Part shown: positions 11,519 through 21,663 of the stretch, piece by piece | Layout of the letters: each line of letters begins with the position of its first letter | How positions within the stretch are numbered: position 1 is the first letter of the stretch | Assembly: GCA_029964075.1 (NCBI GenBank) | Contig: CM057141.1 | Coordinates: forward strand, 15,314,001-15,378,000 | Reading direction: 5' to 3' | Origin: Patiria pectinifera | Lineage: Eukaryota > Echinodermata > Asteroidea > Valvatida > Asterinidae | DNA: 64,000 nt | The notes under the pieces: model-generated | What the model was told of the DNA's origin: nothing | The model's database searches: none | Seen by the model: only the letters and a program-made list of their open reading frames with translations | Translations under genes and position numbers: made by a program

Positions 11519-12079
11519 TATCCATGGGAAATTGGTTTATTATACGTAAACTGCCGATGGGGCAACGACCAAATCTGATGCAAGTTCCTGCAACACGCAT
11601 ACCCGCCATTGAATAGCGCCATCATGCGACGAAAAAGTGTCATTCTCCGCATGAGCAGATTTGTTTCGTTCGAATACTTAACTGAAAGTAAATTTATTTA
11701 TGTGTAGTGCAAGAAAAAGAAATGAACTATAAAGAAAGTATTTGAATCGTAACTTTGTATCACTAAGGCCTGAAACGCACGACAATGTTAACGATAACAT
11801 GTCACTAGCCCCGCCCTGCAAACAGGGGGCTTGGAAGGACTGATGGGTGCAGGCCAGTAAATAGGTCTGAAATTGCCTACGCCGGCCAAATCACGATTTA
11901 ATTGCCCTCAAATTCTTCAGTATGTGAGCATGTCGTGGGCCAAGATGAACTTGAGGGTTTGTATAAATAAACACGTGGTTGACAGCCTTGCACAGGACTG
12001 TGAGCTTGTAGTTCTGTGCAATTTGAATGAAATTTGGGCCGGCCCTAAAAGCGCTCTATTTTGTAATGGAGTTTTTTTT

Positions 12080-12660
12080 AAATGAGTAAGATTTGAGACT
12101 TTGCATGGTGGAGATACTAAATAATGAAAGGTTTGCGGAAACACCATGTGCGAATAATTTTTCACCAAAGAGAATGGTTCTGAAAAGAACCAGAGGTATA
12201 AACTCGACGTTCCGGTCAGTATGCTCTGACCGTCTTCAGGAGAGTGCCTAAACTCTAAGAAAGGGAATACCTAAGTAGCAAAAGGCGAAATCAATGAAGT
12301 GTGGAGTTGCATCCTGTGAGGATGCCAAGTAGACGGGATCCTAGAACAAGCTTGGTGCCCACTGAAGTGGAACAGTAGGGTTGCAATGTCAGTAGAGGGA
12401 GGACCTAGGGTATAGGAGACCCATCAGTCTAAGGTGGTAGCTGAGGACCTACGGTATAGGAGACCCATCAGTCTGGAGGAGTGGAAGCCAGATGTCGTTG
12501 AGGTGAAACCCGATGTCTTGCGGAACTGTGTGGTGCTTGCGGATCTCGATGGCTTCCCGTATGCATCTTGGATGCCAGAACTGGATCGGTGCGATTCATA
12601 GCACAGCGGCTGTAGGCCAAAGTCTTCCCTTTCTATAAAGAAACATGAGGCTTCACAATG
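12080..12660 (-). mobile_element. Penelope-like element remnant, 3' part
   Basis: The minus strand at 12490-12640 resembles the C-terminal end of GIY-YIG Penelope-like proteins (an IREAIEIRKH-like phrase, then a line ending near WLPLL). Further 3', 12206-12239 carries a hammerhead-like CTGAAGA core with a 7-bp stem, also found at 41782-41815. Penelope-like elements are retroelements known to carry hammerhead motifs in their terminal repeats. A ~35-bp direct repeat ('acctagggtataggagaccc') lies at 12402-12475. The copy is incomplete and decayed. Confidence 0.55.
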
Positions 12661-13810
12661 GGCGTTGCCTGAATGTTTTTCTTATTTGCGGGGTGGGGGG
12701 GGGGGTGCGGGGGGGGGGAGTAAGCACCATCTAATGGCGCTTAGTAAAGGAATGATCCTAGCCTAGATGCATTTATGCTAAGTATACAATTGTTTTAACT
12801 TAATCACACTAAGAATTTTGTGATTAAACATTCCACTTTTGCATCCGTGTAGGAGTGCCCTTTCCTACAAACGGTAAATGACAAACAAAAAAGATTTTTC
12901 GGTACACCGCGTCGAAATTTCGGCATTTTGCGTGAACAATACTTACAAATATAATTTTTTTTTGGGGGGGGGGGTTAAACAAAATCTATTACATATGTGA
13001 TCACCTTTTACTGTAAATGATATTTGATTTAGCCTATTAAATGGTACGTGTGGACGCATTGTTGGACTTAAGAAGTTTTGTCTGTACAAGAAAACCTAGA
13101 TTATATGTCCTTCTGTATTAGCTATCGATAGACGAGTCGCATACTCAAGAAGCAAATCCAACACGACGGGTATAGCTTTCAACGGTTTTATTCATTGCTG
13201 AGCCCATGCATTGTTAAAATAAACGAAGTTAAAGTTGAAACCAAAGAAATCTTAACAGATAATACATTTGTCTCGAATTTTGGATCTCTGGATTGTGGAT
13301 GTTGTTTACCTAAGAGTTTTACTTTTACGGCTACTTTTCATTAGCATTTCATATATATTGCGGAACATGAACACGTTTTGTTTGATTCAATAAAACTCAT
13401 ATCCTGCTGAAAGTATAGAGCTGGTTGTTACATCCAGTAAATCTGTCAGTTACGCGTTCTTCATTTTGTTCTGCAGCTGAAATGTTGACGAACAACATGT
13501 TGTGGAAAACAACAAATAAATGAATTGTTCAATAAATAAATTAAACAGGCGTCCCACCACCAGAAACAAATAAATCCTGTCGGCCAAAGCTTCATATCAG
13601 CATCTGACTCATCGGTATCTGTGAAAAGAAACATAATTGGAAAAAAAAAACTTCTGTATAAAAAAACAAATGAAGCCTTGTTTGATTGAACGTAGGTTTT
13701 TGTGTTATGTATGAACATGCTCTGCCAAAACGAAGTTTCTAATCCAAGATAAAAAGTTTGGAGCCTGGTGGCGTTCCTGTACGCTGGCATCATCAACATG
13801 GTCATAAGAT
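12661..13810. other. Non-coding stretch, nothing recognised
   Basis: AT-rich with G runs at about 12694-12719 and 12963-12972. It may hold the 3' UTR or 3' exon of the minus-strand secreted-peptide gene. The 114-residue minus frame at 13461-13805 has no recognisable domain. Confidence 0.3.
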
Positions 13811-13955
13811 CAGTCAGTCAGTCAGTCGGGGAGTCTGTCGGGGAGTCGGGGGGGGGGAGTCGGGGAGTCAGTCAGTCAGTCAGTCGGGAAGTCAGTCAGT
13901 CAGTCGGGGAGTCAGACGGGGAGTCAGTCAGTCTGTCAGTCAGTCAGTCATTAAG
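13811..13955. repeat. (GTCA)n microsatellite with GGGGA interruptions
   Basis: Runs of 'gtcagtcagtcagtcgggga' repeat across ~145 bp. The Gln/Ser/Val-rich frames through it are artefacts of the tetranucleotide. Confidence 0.9.
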
Positions 13956-14092
13956 ATAAGTAGACAGAAGACTACCCAGGTTGAGCTTCTGGGACCAGCA
14001 AAAATCACGATATAACTACGTGGAAGGTACTTACCGTGTTTTGTTTGTCGCAACCATCGACGCACTTTATTCTGATTGCGTGTTCATGTGTC

Positions 14093-14157
14093 TTAGACGC
14101 ACACCCCTTCCAAGCAAGATTTTCCGCCAGGGCAGTTCGGATAGTTTATATGACAGA
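14093..14157 (-). CDS. Secreted peptide gene, exon 3 (cysteine peptide)
   Basis: Starts after 'cattcttatttcag' and ends at TAA (14093-14095). It carries all four cysteines of the predicted mature peptide, with a PGGKSC turn. The non-coding part probably runs to 14035, where CACG|gtaagt follows. Confidence 0.75.
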
Positions 14158-15062
14158 CTGAAATAAGAATGATAGAAAAAGTAAGGAGTCATCTCAATTA
14201 GTATCCGGGACAGATGCGGAGACGTTTATCCGAAACAGGCCCATCGTATCGGGTATGAAATGGATTCCTTCCGCAATGACGTTACACGCAAACTTCGCCA
14301 CGGGGGAATTTGAAACATTTGAAATAATTTGATTTCGATTGCGACAAACGGGCCGCTAACTGAAAACAGGAAATATTCTGCAATATTACTGTGATGGGTA
14401 TGGCATACCAATGACATCATACCCGCCTGAACAACCCGCGTCAGGGGCGGATCTAGCTTTCAGGAATAGCATTGAGACCGAGGGGGGGGGGGTGACATTT
14501 GAGTGAACGCGTGCTCCTGCTATATGGGGTGTGGTGAATGCCACATCCCCCATTCTAAGGTAAGTTGAGAATAAATTGAGGAACTGTGAGTTCAAGTTTG
14601 GTCGCATTTTACTATCATAACTATTTCAGTGGCTGAACGAGGGTTGGGGTGTGCAACACACATCCTAGGTCCATTTCACAAAATATTCTAAAACGGTATA
14701 GAATGGCCGGGAACATGCATGCTATGATAAAACAAAGAGTTCTGCAAAAATGGTGGCCACGGATTCTTACATCTTTTTTCAGGGTTTTGAAGATCGTCAG
14801 TTTTCTCATCAAATGCCCGCGGAGACTCTGAAATAAAAAAGAGAAGGTTTTCATGGGAATAACATACACCGAGGAAGGCAATATGCTACCTTTAATGTGG
14901 TCTTGTAGTCTGTACGATCAAAGAAAAAGCGATTGAGCTGCATCAATGCCAATGATATTTTTCTCCGGTTTTGTTTTGTTTTTACAAATTACCTGGCTTG
15001 GCTGCGTCTGCGAAGACGACACCCAGGCACACCAGAAGAATCAAACAGGTAAAAGCCTTCAT
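14093..15062 (-). CDS. Secreted four-cysteine peptide precursor, 63 aa, three exons
   Basis: Exons 15062-14993, 14827-14771 and 14157-14093 join in phases 1 and 1, each with GT donor and AG acceptor, giving 63 codons and a stop. Residues 1-20 form a signal peptide (MKAFTCLILLVCLGVVFA, then cut near ADA). Residues 21-42 are a polar acidic spacer ending NPEKR. After this Lys-Arg site come 21 residues starting FCHINYPNC, with cysteines spaced C-x6-C-x5-C-x4-C and ending GVCV. The design (signal, acidic pro-piece, dibasic site, short disulfide peptide) is shared by neuropeptides, antimicrobial peptides and toxins. I do not recognise the family. A strong donor (CACG|gtaagt) at 14035, 58 nt past the stop, suggests a 3' UTR intron. 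Three matching phases make chance assembly unlikely, but expression is unproven. Confidence 0.75.
14771..14827 (-). CDS. Secreted peptide gene, exon 2 (acidic spacer and KR site)
   Basis: 57 nt between 'cttttttatttcag' and GAT|gtaaga. It encodes E-SPRAFDEKTDDLQNPEKR, net acidic, ending in the dibasic processing site. Reading through the donor instead would give a different 27-residue tail, so intron retention is conceivable. Confidence 0.72.
14993..15062 (-). CDS. Secreted peptide gene, exon 1 (signal peptide)
   Basis: 70 nt: ATG plus 22 codons and one base, ending CCAG|gtaatt. It encodes the hydrophobic signal and AAKP. Upstream on the minus strand, 'ttttcctttgacacttag' could be an acceptor for a 5' UTR intron, and a TTTAAAA element lies near 15118-15125. 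Confidence 0.75.
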
Positions 15063-15216
15063 CTTGACTCTAAGTGTCAAAGGAAAACATATTTATTCAA
15101 ATCTGTGATGAACATGCTCCTTTTAAACAGTTTAAATTCCTAATAGGACTCCTAACTGGTTCAGTGACGAGTACCGTGTTTTTAGAAAGGAACTGCCGTT
15201 CTATGCATCTTTATTG

Positions 15217-15255
15217 TGACGTCACGTGACATGTGATGACGTCATGATGACGTCA
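15217..15255. promoter_or_regulatory. Cluster of three TGACGTCA sites and a CACGTG
   Basis: TGACGTCA (the cAMP-response/CREB palindrome) occurs at 15217, 15237 and 15248, with CACGTG at 15223. The cluster is 155-193 bp upstream of the secreted-peptide ATG, a promoter-like position. Caution: similar TGACGTCA/CACGTG strings occur in dispersed DNA at 15456, 18540-18800 and 38449-38480, so it may be repeat-derived. Confidence 0.4.
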
Positions 15256-16013
15256 ATGTTCGGCATGCACTTGCGGGTTCTAGTCTAAGTTTAAAGGCAA
15301 TCGGATTTATGTTTGTGCCCAAACTGACGTGCTCCATGAAACGTGTACAAATGCTATAGGAAATGACTGAAATGAAAAAATGAAATAAAATCTTAACGAA
15401 AACAAAGGCTGTTATTTTGCCGAAATAGCCAAAAAAAATCTTAAGAATATATAAGGTGACGTCACGTGCGAAGGGTCTAGCCCCCCTAAAATATTTGGAT
15501 CTAGAACCGCGCCTGCACGGTCGTCTTATCTTCAAGCTTAACAACATCGGAGAATATGTGACCTTGAACTTAAACTGATTTTTTTCCTCATATTTGTATG
15601 ACCGGCAGCAGGTAACGAAAATTGGTGACAACTTGTCCACCTTAGTTGTAGTAAATTTTGGAGTACCAAGGGTAACTCGACTCTGGGCGATAAAGTAATA
15701 CATATTTCGCCCAAAAACCTTCTCTTTTAAATAAACAAGTACTGGAATGAATCAAAGATGTCTCAAATGCCGTCAATTTGAGAGAAAAAGCTAAAGAGTC
15801 AAGTCGTGTGTATTCGAGTATCGTAAAGAAACCAAGTCAATTTACAAAACAAATTATTCAATAATCAGTATTATCATAACTACGTAAACCTACGGAGAAA
15901 GGTTTTGGCATATTGTTCATTGTTGGGAAATCTTCTTTAACTGATGGCCTGAGCAGACAATGTGCTGAATAATGGATCATAAAGCAAACTTGCGTTCCTC
16001 TCAGAATAATATA
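15256..16013. other. Non-coding stretch, nothing recognised
   Basis: AT-rich unique-looking sequence. The 153-residue minus-strand frame at 15242-15703 has biased composition, no domain and no homology I can name, so it is not called. Confidence 0.3.
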
Positions 16014-16912
16014 GGTTTCCCCGGGTATTTTAACACTTGTATCACACAAATTCCTTATATCGATACTTTAATTTCGTACCCGAACATCGCCAAGCTCAAT
16101 TCTCAATTCGAATTTTAGAAAGCCACCACTAGATTTCATTTAAGGTTCAGTATAATTCAATTTTTTAGCATACCGATTCGTCCTAAATTTGTGTAATTCG
16201 TCCTGTGTAGCAATCGGCGTTGAATTGAAAAAGCAAATTCGATTTTTTTTCATAACTTTTTAATGTTGTTGTCATTACATTTCGTTTCTGGTTACTTAAA
16301 ACGTATACGATCCGAAAATGCGCCCAATCTTTAGACTTATGGGAATAATTGTGCGCATTAAAACAGTGATAATTTGATTATTTCCTTATAATATAAATAA
16401 AAGTAGTTAGCTGTAAGGTTTGAATTTTTATGTCTGTGTTTCAGAATTAGCATTAGAGTCAGGAATAGACATTTCACAATATGCACTTTACTTATGACAT
16501 GGACACTAACTACTTTAATTTATAAGAAAATATTTGTTACAAATTATAATGTAATGAATGCGCACAATTCTTTAAATAAGTCCAAAAGACTGGGCATATT
16601 TTTAATCGTAACGTTTTAAGTCACCAGATACGAAATGTAATGACAACAACATTAAAACGAATGACAAAAAAAAAACCCACCGAATTTGCTTTTTCAATTC
16701 AACGCCGACTGCTACACGAGACGAAATTAAAAAAAGTAGGACGAATCGATCGGTATGCTAAAAAGTTGAATTATACTGAACCTTAAATGAAATCTAGTGG
16801 CGGCTTTCTGAAATTCAAATTGAGAATTGAGCTTGGCGATGTTCGGGTACGAAATTAAAGCATCGATATAGGGAATTCGTGCGATGCAAGTGTTAAAATG
16901 ACCGGGAAAACC
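16014..16912. mobile_element. ~900-bp palindromic foldback element
   Basis: The left arm (about 16014-16412) and right arm (about 16505-16912) are complementary over nearly their whole length. For example, 'taaggttcagtataattcaa' near 16142 pairs with 'ttgaattatactgaacctta' near 16766, and the ends read GGTTTCCCCGGG and CCGGGAAAACC. The loop is about 90 bp. No coding frame. A foldback or long MITE is inferred; arm divergence implies some age. Confidence 0.85.
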
Positions 16913-17805
16913 TAAACATTGTCGGATGCTATCGAATAAAAAGCGGTTAGAAGTTGTTTAAAATCGAATGCTACTTACATCGTATTGTACGTTCTCGTTG
17001 CAAAGTCGGTTTGGCAGAGGCGGAAAACTAATTGTAGCTTTTCAGTTGTCGACTGTCGGAATAACGGATTGAGAAAAATTCACGGCTTTTATTAGTTGAG
17101 GCAGCCCTAAACAGTGGCGTGTCTGGGAGTTAGTCTTTTTTTTACTAGTAAATTCATAATTATGCACGCATGCGCAAAAAAATGGGCCCGGCGGAGAGAA
17201 GCGCAATCGGTCCATTTTAAAGGTACAGGGGTCCAATGTTTGGGTAATTTTTTCTCAAATTTCTCTGAATCGCAGCTGGCTTCACCGTAGCTGGACCATG
17301 GGCTGATTAAGTCACGGTAAAGCCCGCCGCGATTTAGCACCGCGATCCGGCCGGCGCTGGATTGATTGTGCTATCAGGTTGATCATCAATCATCATTAAT
17401 CTGGTTTTGTTTTTGTTGTTTCTTTCTTGTTGTTGGGTGATCCAGCACAACCCGATCACTTCTTTTTTTAAATTGTAAGAATTGGGTGATCGGGCCGATA
17501 TCGATCGCCCCTTGTTTCTATTCGATTCATACTTAGCTCATGGTGTCAGTGGGTGATCGATCATCAATCTGATCACCGTTTTGAAATATAGCTGATTTCC
17601 CCATAGGCCTAACATTTTTCGTTTTGTGCTGGTTCCCGCTCTTCTTAATGGTGATAAACATTCTGTCTGTATCTGTATGGTTACGTTGCAGAATCCTATT
17701 TAGGCACTATCGCAATGGAGTATAGGTACTCAAGGCACTGGGAGTTATGTCGATTATTAGATGAATGAAGTACATGAGAAATATGAGACCCATTATGTAG
17801 CACCT
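16913..17805. other. Non-coding, part of a dispersed family
   Basis: No gene seen. 17540-17640 ('atcatcaatctgatcaccgt' and the following 'gtgctggttc') recurs near 18860-18960 within the tandem duplication, so this stretch is probably an outlying piece of the same repeat. Confidence 0.4.
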
Positions 17806-17866
17806 ACAAGGTGCTGCGGCCACTGCCAGGACACCGGGGCGAACCCCTTCTCTTAGCGACGGCTTA
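17806..17866 (-). mobile_element. SINE tail fragment
   Basis: The complement of 38826-38881 (rc of 'cgctaagagaaggggttcgc' through 'ggccgcagcaccttgta'). The same tail occurs at 738-800. Confidence 0.7.
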
Positions 17867-17891
17867 ACGTCCCCTCCAAGAAACAAAAAAT

Positions 17892-20800
17892 GGTGACGTC
17901 TTCAGGCCAGGAGTTATTTTTAAAGTGGCCGTACCTCACATGTCTCGCTATCATATCTAAATGCAGGCAATTGTTATTTTGTGCTATGTAGACACGAAGC
18001 AGGTTCTTCGGATCAGAGCAGAATTTGTGTAGACCCTTACAAAGACAGACAGAAAAAAAAAACATATGTTGCCTTTGCAGAAAAAGTAATAATGATATTT
18101 CTGGAGATGCAGCACATAATTATGTTTATCATCTAAATGCATTTATTTCGTACAGTGTAGCCATGAACCATTCTTTCGTTAGCTCAGAGCAGAACTTTAT
18201 TATGCCCATGCAAAAACAAAAAAGCCATAAACATTTTTAGACCATGAGCATACGTTTGCATATACTCCACGGACAGGCTCCGTCAAACTCTATATTGAAG
18301 TCTACTGATACTGTCCCTATTTTTGAGCAGCCATAAGCTTTATGTGCAGCACCAGAACGGCGCTTCAAAAATCTAGTGATGCCTTGCTGATTTTATGTCT
18401 AGAACGTAAATTATAATTGTAGTCAATGGCAAGAGCCAACGAACGAAGGGGGCCTCAACATGATACAAACGGAATTCTTCTAAACGGGTCAAGCAATGAA
18501 CACGAAACCTTGTAGAAATAACTGTCCAAAAATGTGGACATGTTGTGACTTCATCATGACGTCACCGTATATCAAATTACAAGCGATTTTAAGTTTCAAA
18601 TTAATACAATACTTTCATTTATAACTGTTTGAACTGAATTGATTTCCCTCTTCTTTTTCTGTGAGCCTTGGACAGATTTGTTTTTCATTTCGGCGAAAAA
18701 CCTCTTTCAAAACGGTTCAAGGGATGACGATAAATTCTGGTATGAACTTGAACGTCCGTCCAAAGACGTGATACATTTTCTGACGTCATCATGACGTCAA
18801 CAGGTATCCATTTATATTGTGTGATATTGCGGTCCCTTCGTTCGTTGTTCACGGTGTCATGGGGTCATCAATCATCAATCTGATCACCGTTTTGAAATTA
18901 ATGTTTGACTTTTGAGGAGATGGGGCTGATTCCCCATCACATTTTTGTTTAGTGCTGGTTCTCCTTTCTGTTTTTTTTTCTGGCCAATACTTTTCAGCAG
19001 CTTTCCTTTTTAACGGATCGACGCCTATTGGTGTTTACATTCACCTTGAACGCAAGATGAAGTGTCACATCATTATGACGTCATCTTATACCAAAAATAA
19101 GTGGGTTTAGAAAACCAAACGATTGTTGTAATAACTTAGGTACAAAAAACGGAGAGAAAGTTTGTTCACATTTTGTGATCCGATACAGAAATTACAAGCG
19201 ATTTAAGGTTTAAAATTGACGCTCTACTTTCATTTGTAAATGTTGAACTGATTTGAGTAGCCTGTTCTTGTTGTGAAGTGTTAGATATTGCCTTTTGCAA
19301 ACCTTTCTTTATTTTTTTGGCTCAATACTTCTCAACCTTTACTTCCATGTGACTGAAAGTGCAGTGGTCAATGAATACAACTTTTATTATTAGAAAATTA
19401 TAATCAAAACTAAATCATTCAAATGTTCAATGCGGTTAAAATAAAAAAATCATGATGACACCACTCGAAAGGGCACCCTATAGTGCCGCTCTCTTTAGTG
19501 GTGATGAACATTCATTGGAGAGTAACAAACTAATATGCAAAGTTTCCAAATGGTGACGTCATCAGACCAGAAGTTATTTTTAGGTGGCCGTACCTCACAT
19601 ATTTATCTATCACATCTTCATGCAGGCAATGATTATTATTATTTTGTGCCGTGTAGCCACGAACCAGGTTCTTCCCTCAGAGCACAATTTAGGTATTCCC
19701 ATTCAAGACATACAGAAATAGAGAAGATTTTCTAAAATATCTAGAAGAATATGGTGAATATTTTCTGCAAACGAGCATATGCTTATCATCTAAAAATAAG
19801 TATTATTTCGTACAGCGTAGCCACGAGCCATCCTTTCGTTAGCTCAGAGCAGAACTTTATTATGCCCATGCAAAAACAAAAAAAGCCATATAACATTATT
19901 TTTAGATGACGAGCATATTGTTGCAAAGTGCATACACTCCAAGGACGTTACAGGCTACGTCAAAATCCATATTGAAGTCTATTGGTACTGTCTCTATTTT
20001 TGAGCAGCCATAAGCTTTATGTGCAGCACCAGAACGGCGCTTCAAAAATCTAGTGATGCCTTGCTGATTTTATGTCCAGAACGTAAATTATAATTGTAGT
20101 CAATGGCAAGAGCCAACGAACGAAGGGGGCCTCAACATGATACAAACGGAATTCTTCTAAACCGGTCAAGCAATGAACACGAAACCATGTAGAAATAACT
20201 GTCCAAAAATGTGGACATGTTGTGACTTCATCATGACGTATATCAAATACAAGCGATTTTAAGTTTCAAATTAATACAATACTTTCATTTATAACTGTTT
20301 GAACTGAATTGATTTCCCTCTTCTTTTCCTGTGAGCCTTGGACAGATTTGTTTTTCATTTCGGCGAAAAACCTCTTTCAAAACGGTTCAAGGGATGACGA
20401 TCAATTCTGGTATGAACTTGAACGTCCGTCCAAAGACGTGATACATTTTTCTGACGTCAACAGGTATCCATTTCTATTTTTTCCCGGCCAATACTTTTCA
20501 GCAGCTTTCCTTTTTAACGGATCGACGCCTGAAGCTGAAAATTGGTGTTTACATTCACCTTGAACGCAAGATGAATCGTCACATCATTATGACGTCATCT
20601 TATACCAATAATAAGTGGGTTTAGTAAAACCAAACTATTGTTGTAATAACTTAGGTACAAAAACGGAGAGAAAGTTTGTTCACATTTTGTGATCCGATAC
20701 AGAAATTACAAGCGATTTAAGATTTAAAATTGACGCTCTACTTTCATTTGTAAATGTTGAACTGATTTGAGTAGCCTGTTCTTGTTGTGAAGTGTTAGAT

Positions 20801-21098
20801 ATTGCCTTTTGCAAACCTTTCTTTATTTTTTTTGGCTCAATACTTCTCAACCTTTACTTCCATGTTACTGAAAGTGCAGTGGTCAATGAATACAACTTTT
20901 ATTATTAGAAAATTATAATCAAAACTAAATCATTCAAATGTTCAATGCGGTTAAAATAAAAAAAAATCATGATGACACCACTCGAAAGGGCACCCTATAG
21001 TGCCGCTCTCTTTAGTAGTGATGAACATTCATTGGAGAGTAACAAACTAATATGCAAAGTTTCCAAATGGTGACGTCATCAGACCAGAAGTTATTTTT
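17892..21098. repeat. Tandem duplication of ~1.5-1.66-kb units
   Basis: 'ggtgacgtc.tcag.ccag.agttatttt' recurs at 17892, 19552 and 21067. 'gagccttggacagatttgtt' at 18662 recurs at 20332, and 'ttcgttagctcagagcagaa' at 18176 recurs at 19836. Unit 1 is 1660 bp, unit 2 1515 bp; unit 1 holds an extra ~150 bp near 18805-18985. Both contain TGACGTCA. Short frames occur but differ between units, so no gene is called. Confidence 0.85.
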
Positions 21099-21109
21099 TA
21101 AGTTTTATT

Positions 21110-21352
21110 ATTTAATTCGTTATTACGGATTATTTATTCGTTATTACGAATTAAGTCTGATGTTTGCATACAATGCTTTACATCGGCACCACTCCTGTGC
21201 CATACTTGCCGAGTAATGACTCAGGACTTATGAGTAAGTCGTAATAACGAATTAATAATCCGTAATAACGAATTAAATAATCCGTTATAACGAATTAGTA
21301 ATCCGTTATTACGAATTAGTAATCCGTAATAACGAATTAAATAATCCGCAAC
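21110..21352. mobile_element. Short inverted-repeat element rich in CGTAATAACGAATTA
   Basis: The left side reads 'attcgttattacggatta' and 'ttcgttattacgaattaa'; the right side has several complementary copies ('cgtaataacgaattaaata'). A ~60-bp unrelated core (21150-21235) separates them. Confidence 0.65.
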
Positions 21353-21364
21353 ATATATACACTG

Positions 21365-21663
21365 TACTTGCAGTGGCGCTAATGGGCTTTCGTAGGAATG
21401 TTTGACAATGACCGATTTGTCAAAATCCCCTCGCCGTCCATGTGCTCTGTGTTCCTTGAGCCTAGTGGGAAGGTTCCGACCGGTTTCACCGATGTAGACT
21501 TTGCCGCATTCAATGGAATGCGGTAGAGTCCCGGCTTGGAAGAGGAGTCCTGCTTGTCCTTGTGAGTATGGAGGCTGCCTTGGAGCTTGTTGCCAGATGA
21601 GTGGTACACCTTGACGCCGGCTTGTCGGAGGATGCGTTGCAGATGATGAGAAGCTTCTACTTT
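21365..21663 (-). mobile_element. Penelope-like element fragment with GIY-YIG endonuclease region
   Basis: The minus strand encodes phrases typical of Penelope-like proteins: LQRILRQAGVKVYHSSGNKL, then HTHKDKQ, then KPGLYRIP. In a neighbouring frame it gives GKVYIGETGRNLPTRLKEH and KSVIVKHS, the GIY-YIG nuclease core. The fragment is short, decayed and without terminal repeats. It abuts the isolated 1.43-kb unit on its right. Confidence 0.7.

Larger units (their letters stand above)
5216..12075. repeat. Tandem array of ~1.43-kb units
   Basis: Taking the motif TGTCGAGTTGGCCCAGTGGG as register, copies lie at 5694, 7112, 8538, 9978 and 11412, giving periods of 1418, 1426, 1440 and 1434. Partial units sit at each end. 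Each unit holds the 107-nt tRNA-like module; a GC-box-like CCCCGCCCCTGC with a hairpin (gcccctgcaaacagggggc); two ~145-bp subrepeats containing 'cctacgccggccaaatcacg'; a TATA-like CCCTATAAAA; and the stretch 'tgaaataagcttgaat'. Unit identity looks high, so the array is young or homogenised. Short recurring frames are not conserved as protein. Origin (foldback element, Helitron-like or RNA-gene satellite) is open. Confidence 0.88.

Noticed and set aside
13758-14015. Ser/Gln/Val-repeat protein
   Set aside because: It is a translated (GTCA)n microsatellite.
14226-14420. Alternative exon of the secreted-peptide gene after 'cctgttttcag'
   Set aside because: The acceptor is good and phase 1 is open, but the encoded residues lack cysteines and look random. 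The exon at 14157 fits far better.
15242-15703. 153-residue minus frame, longest single frame in its region
   Set aside because: Phe/Lys/Ile-biased composition, no domain, contains a repeated CRE-like string, and no splice context.
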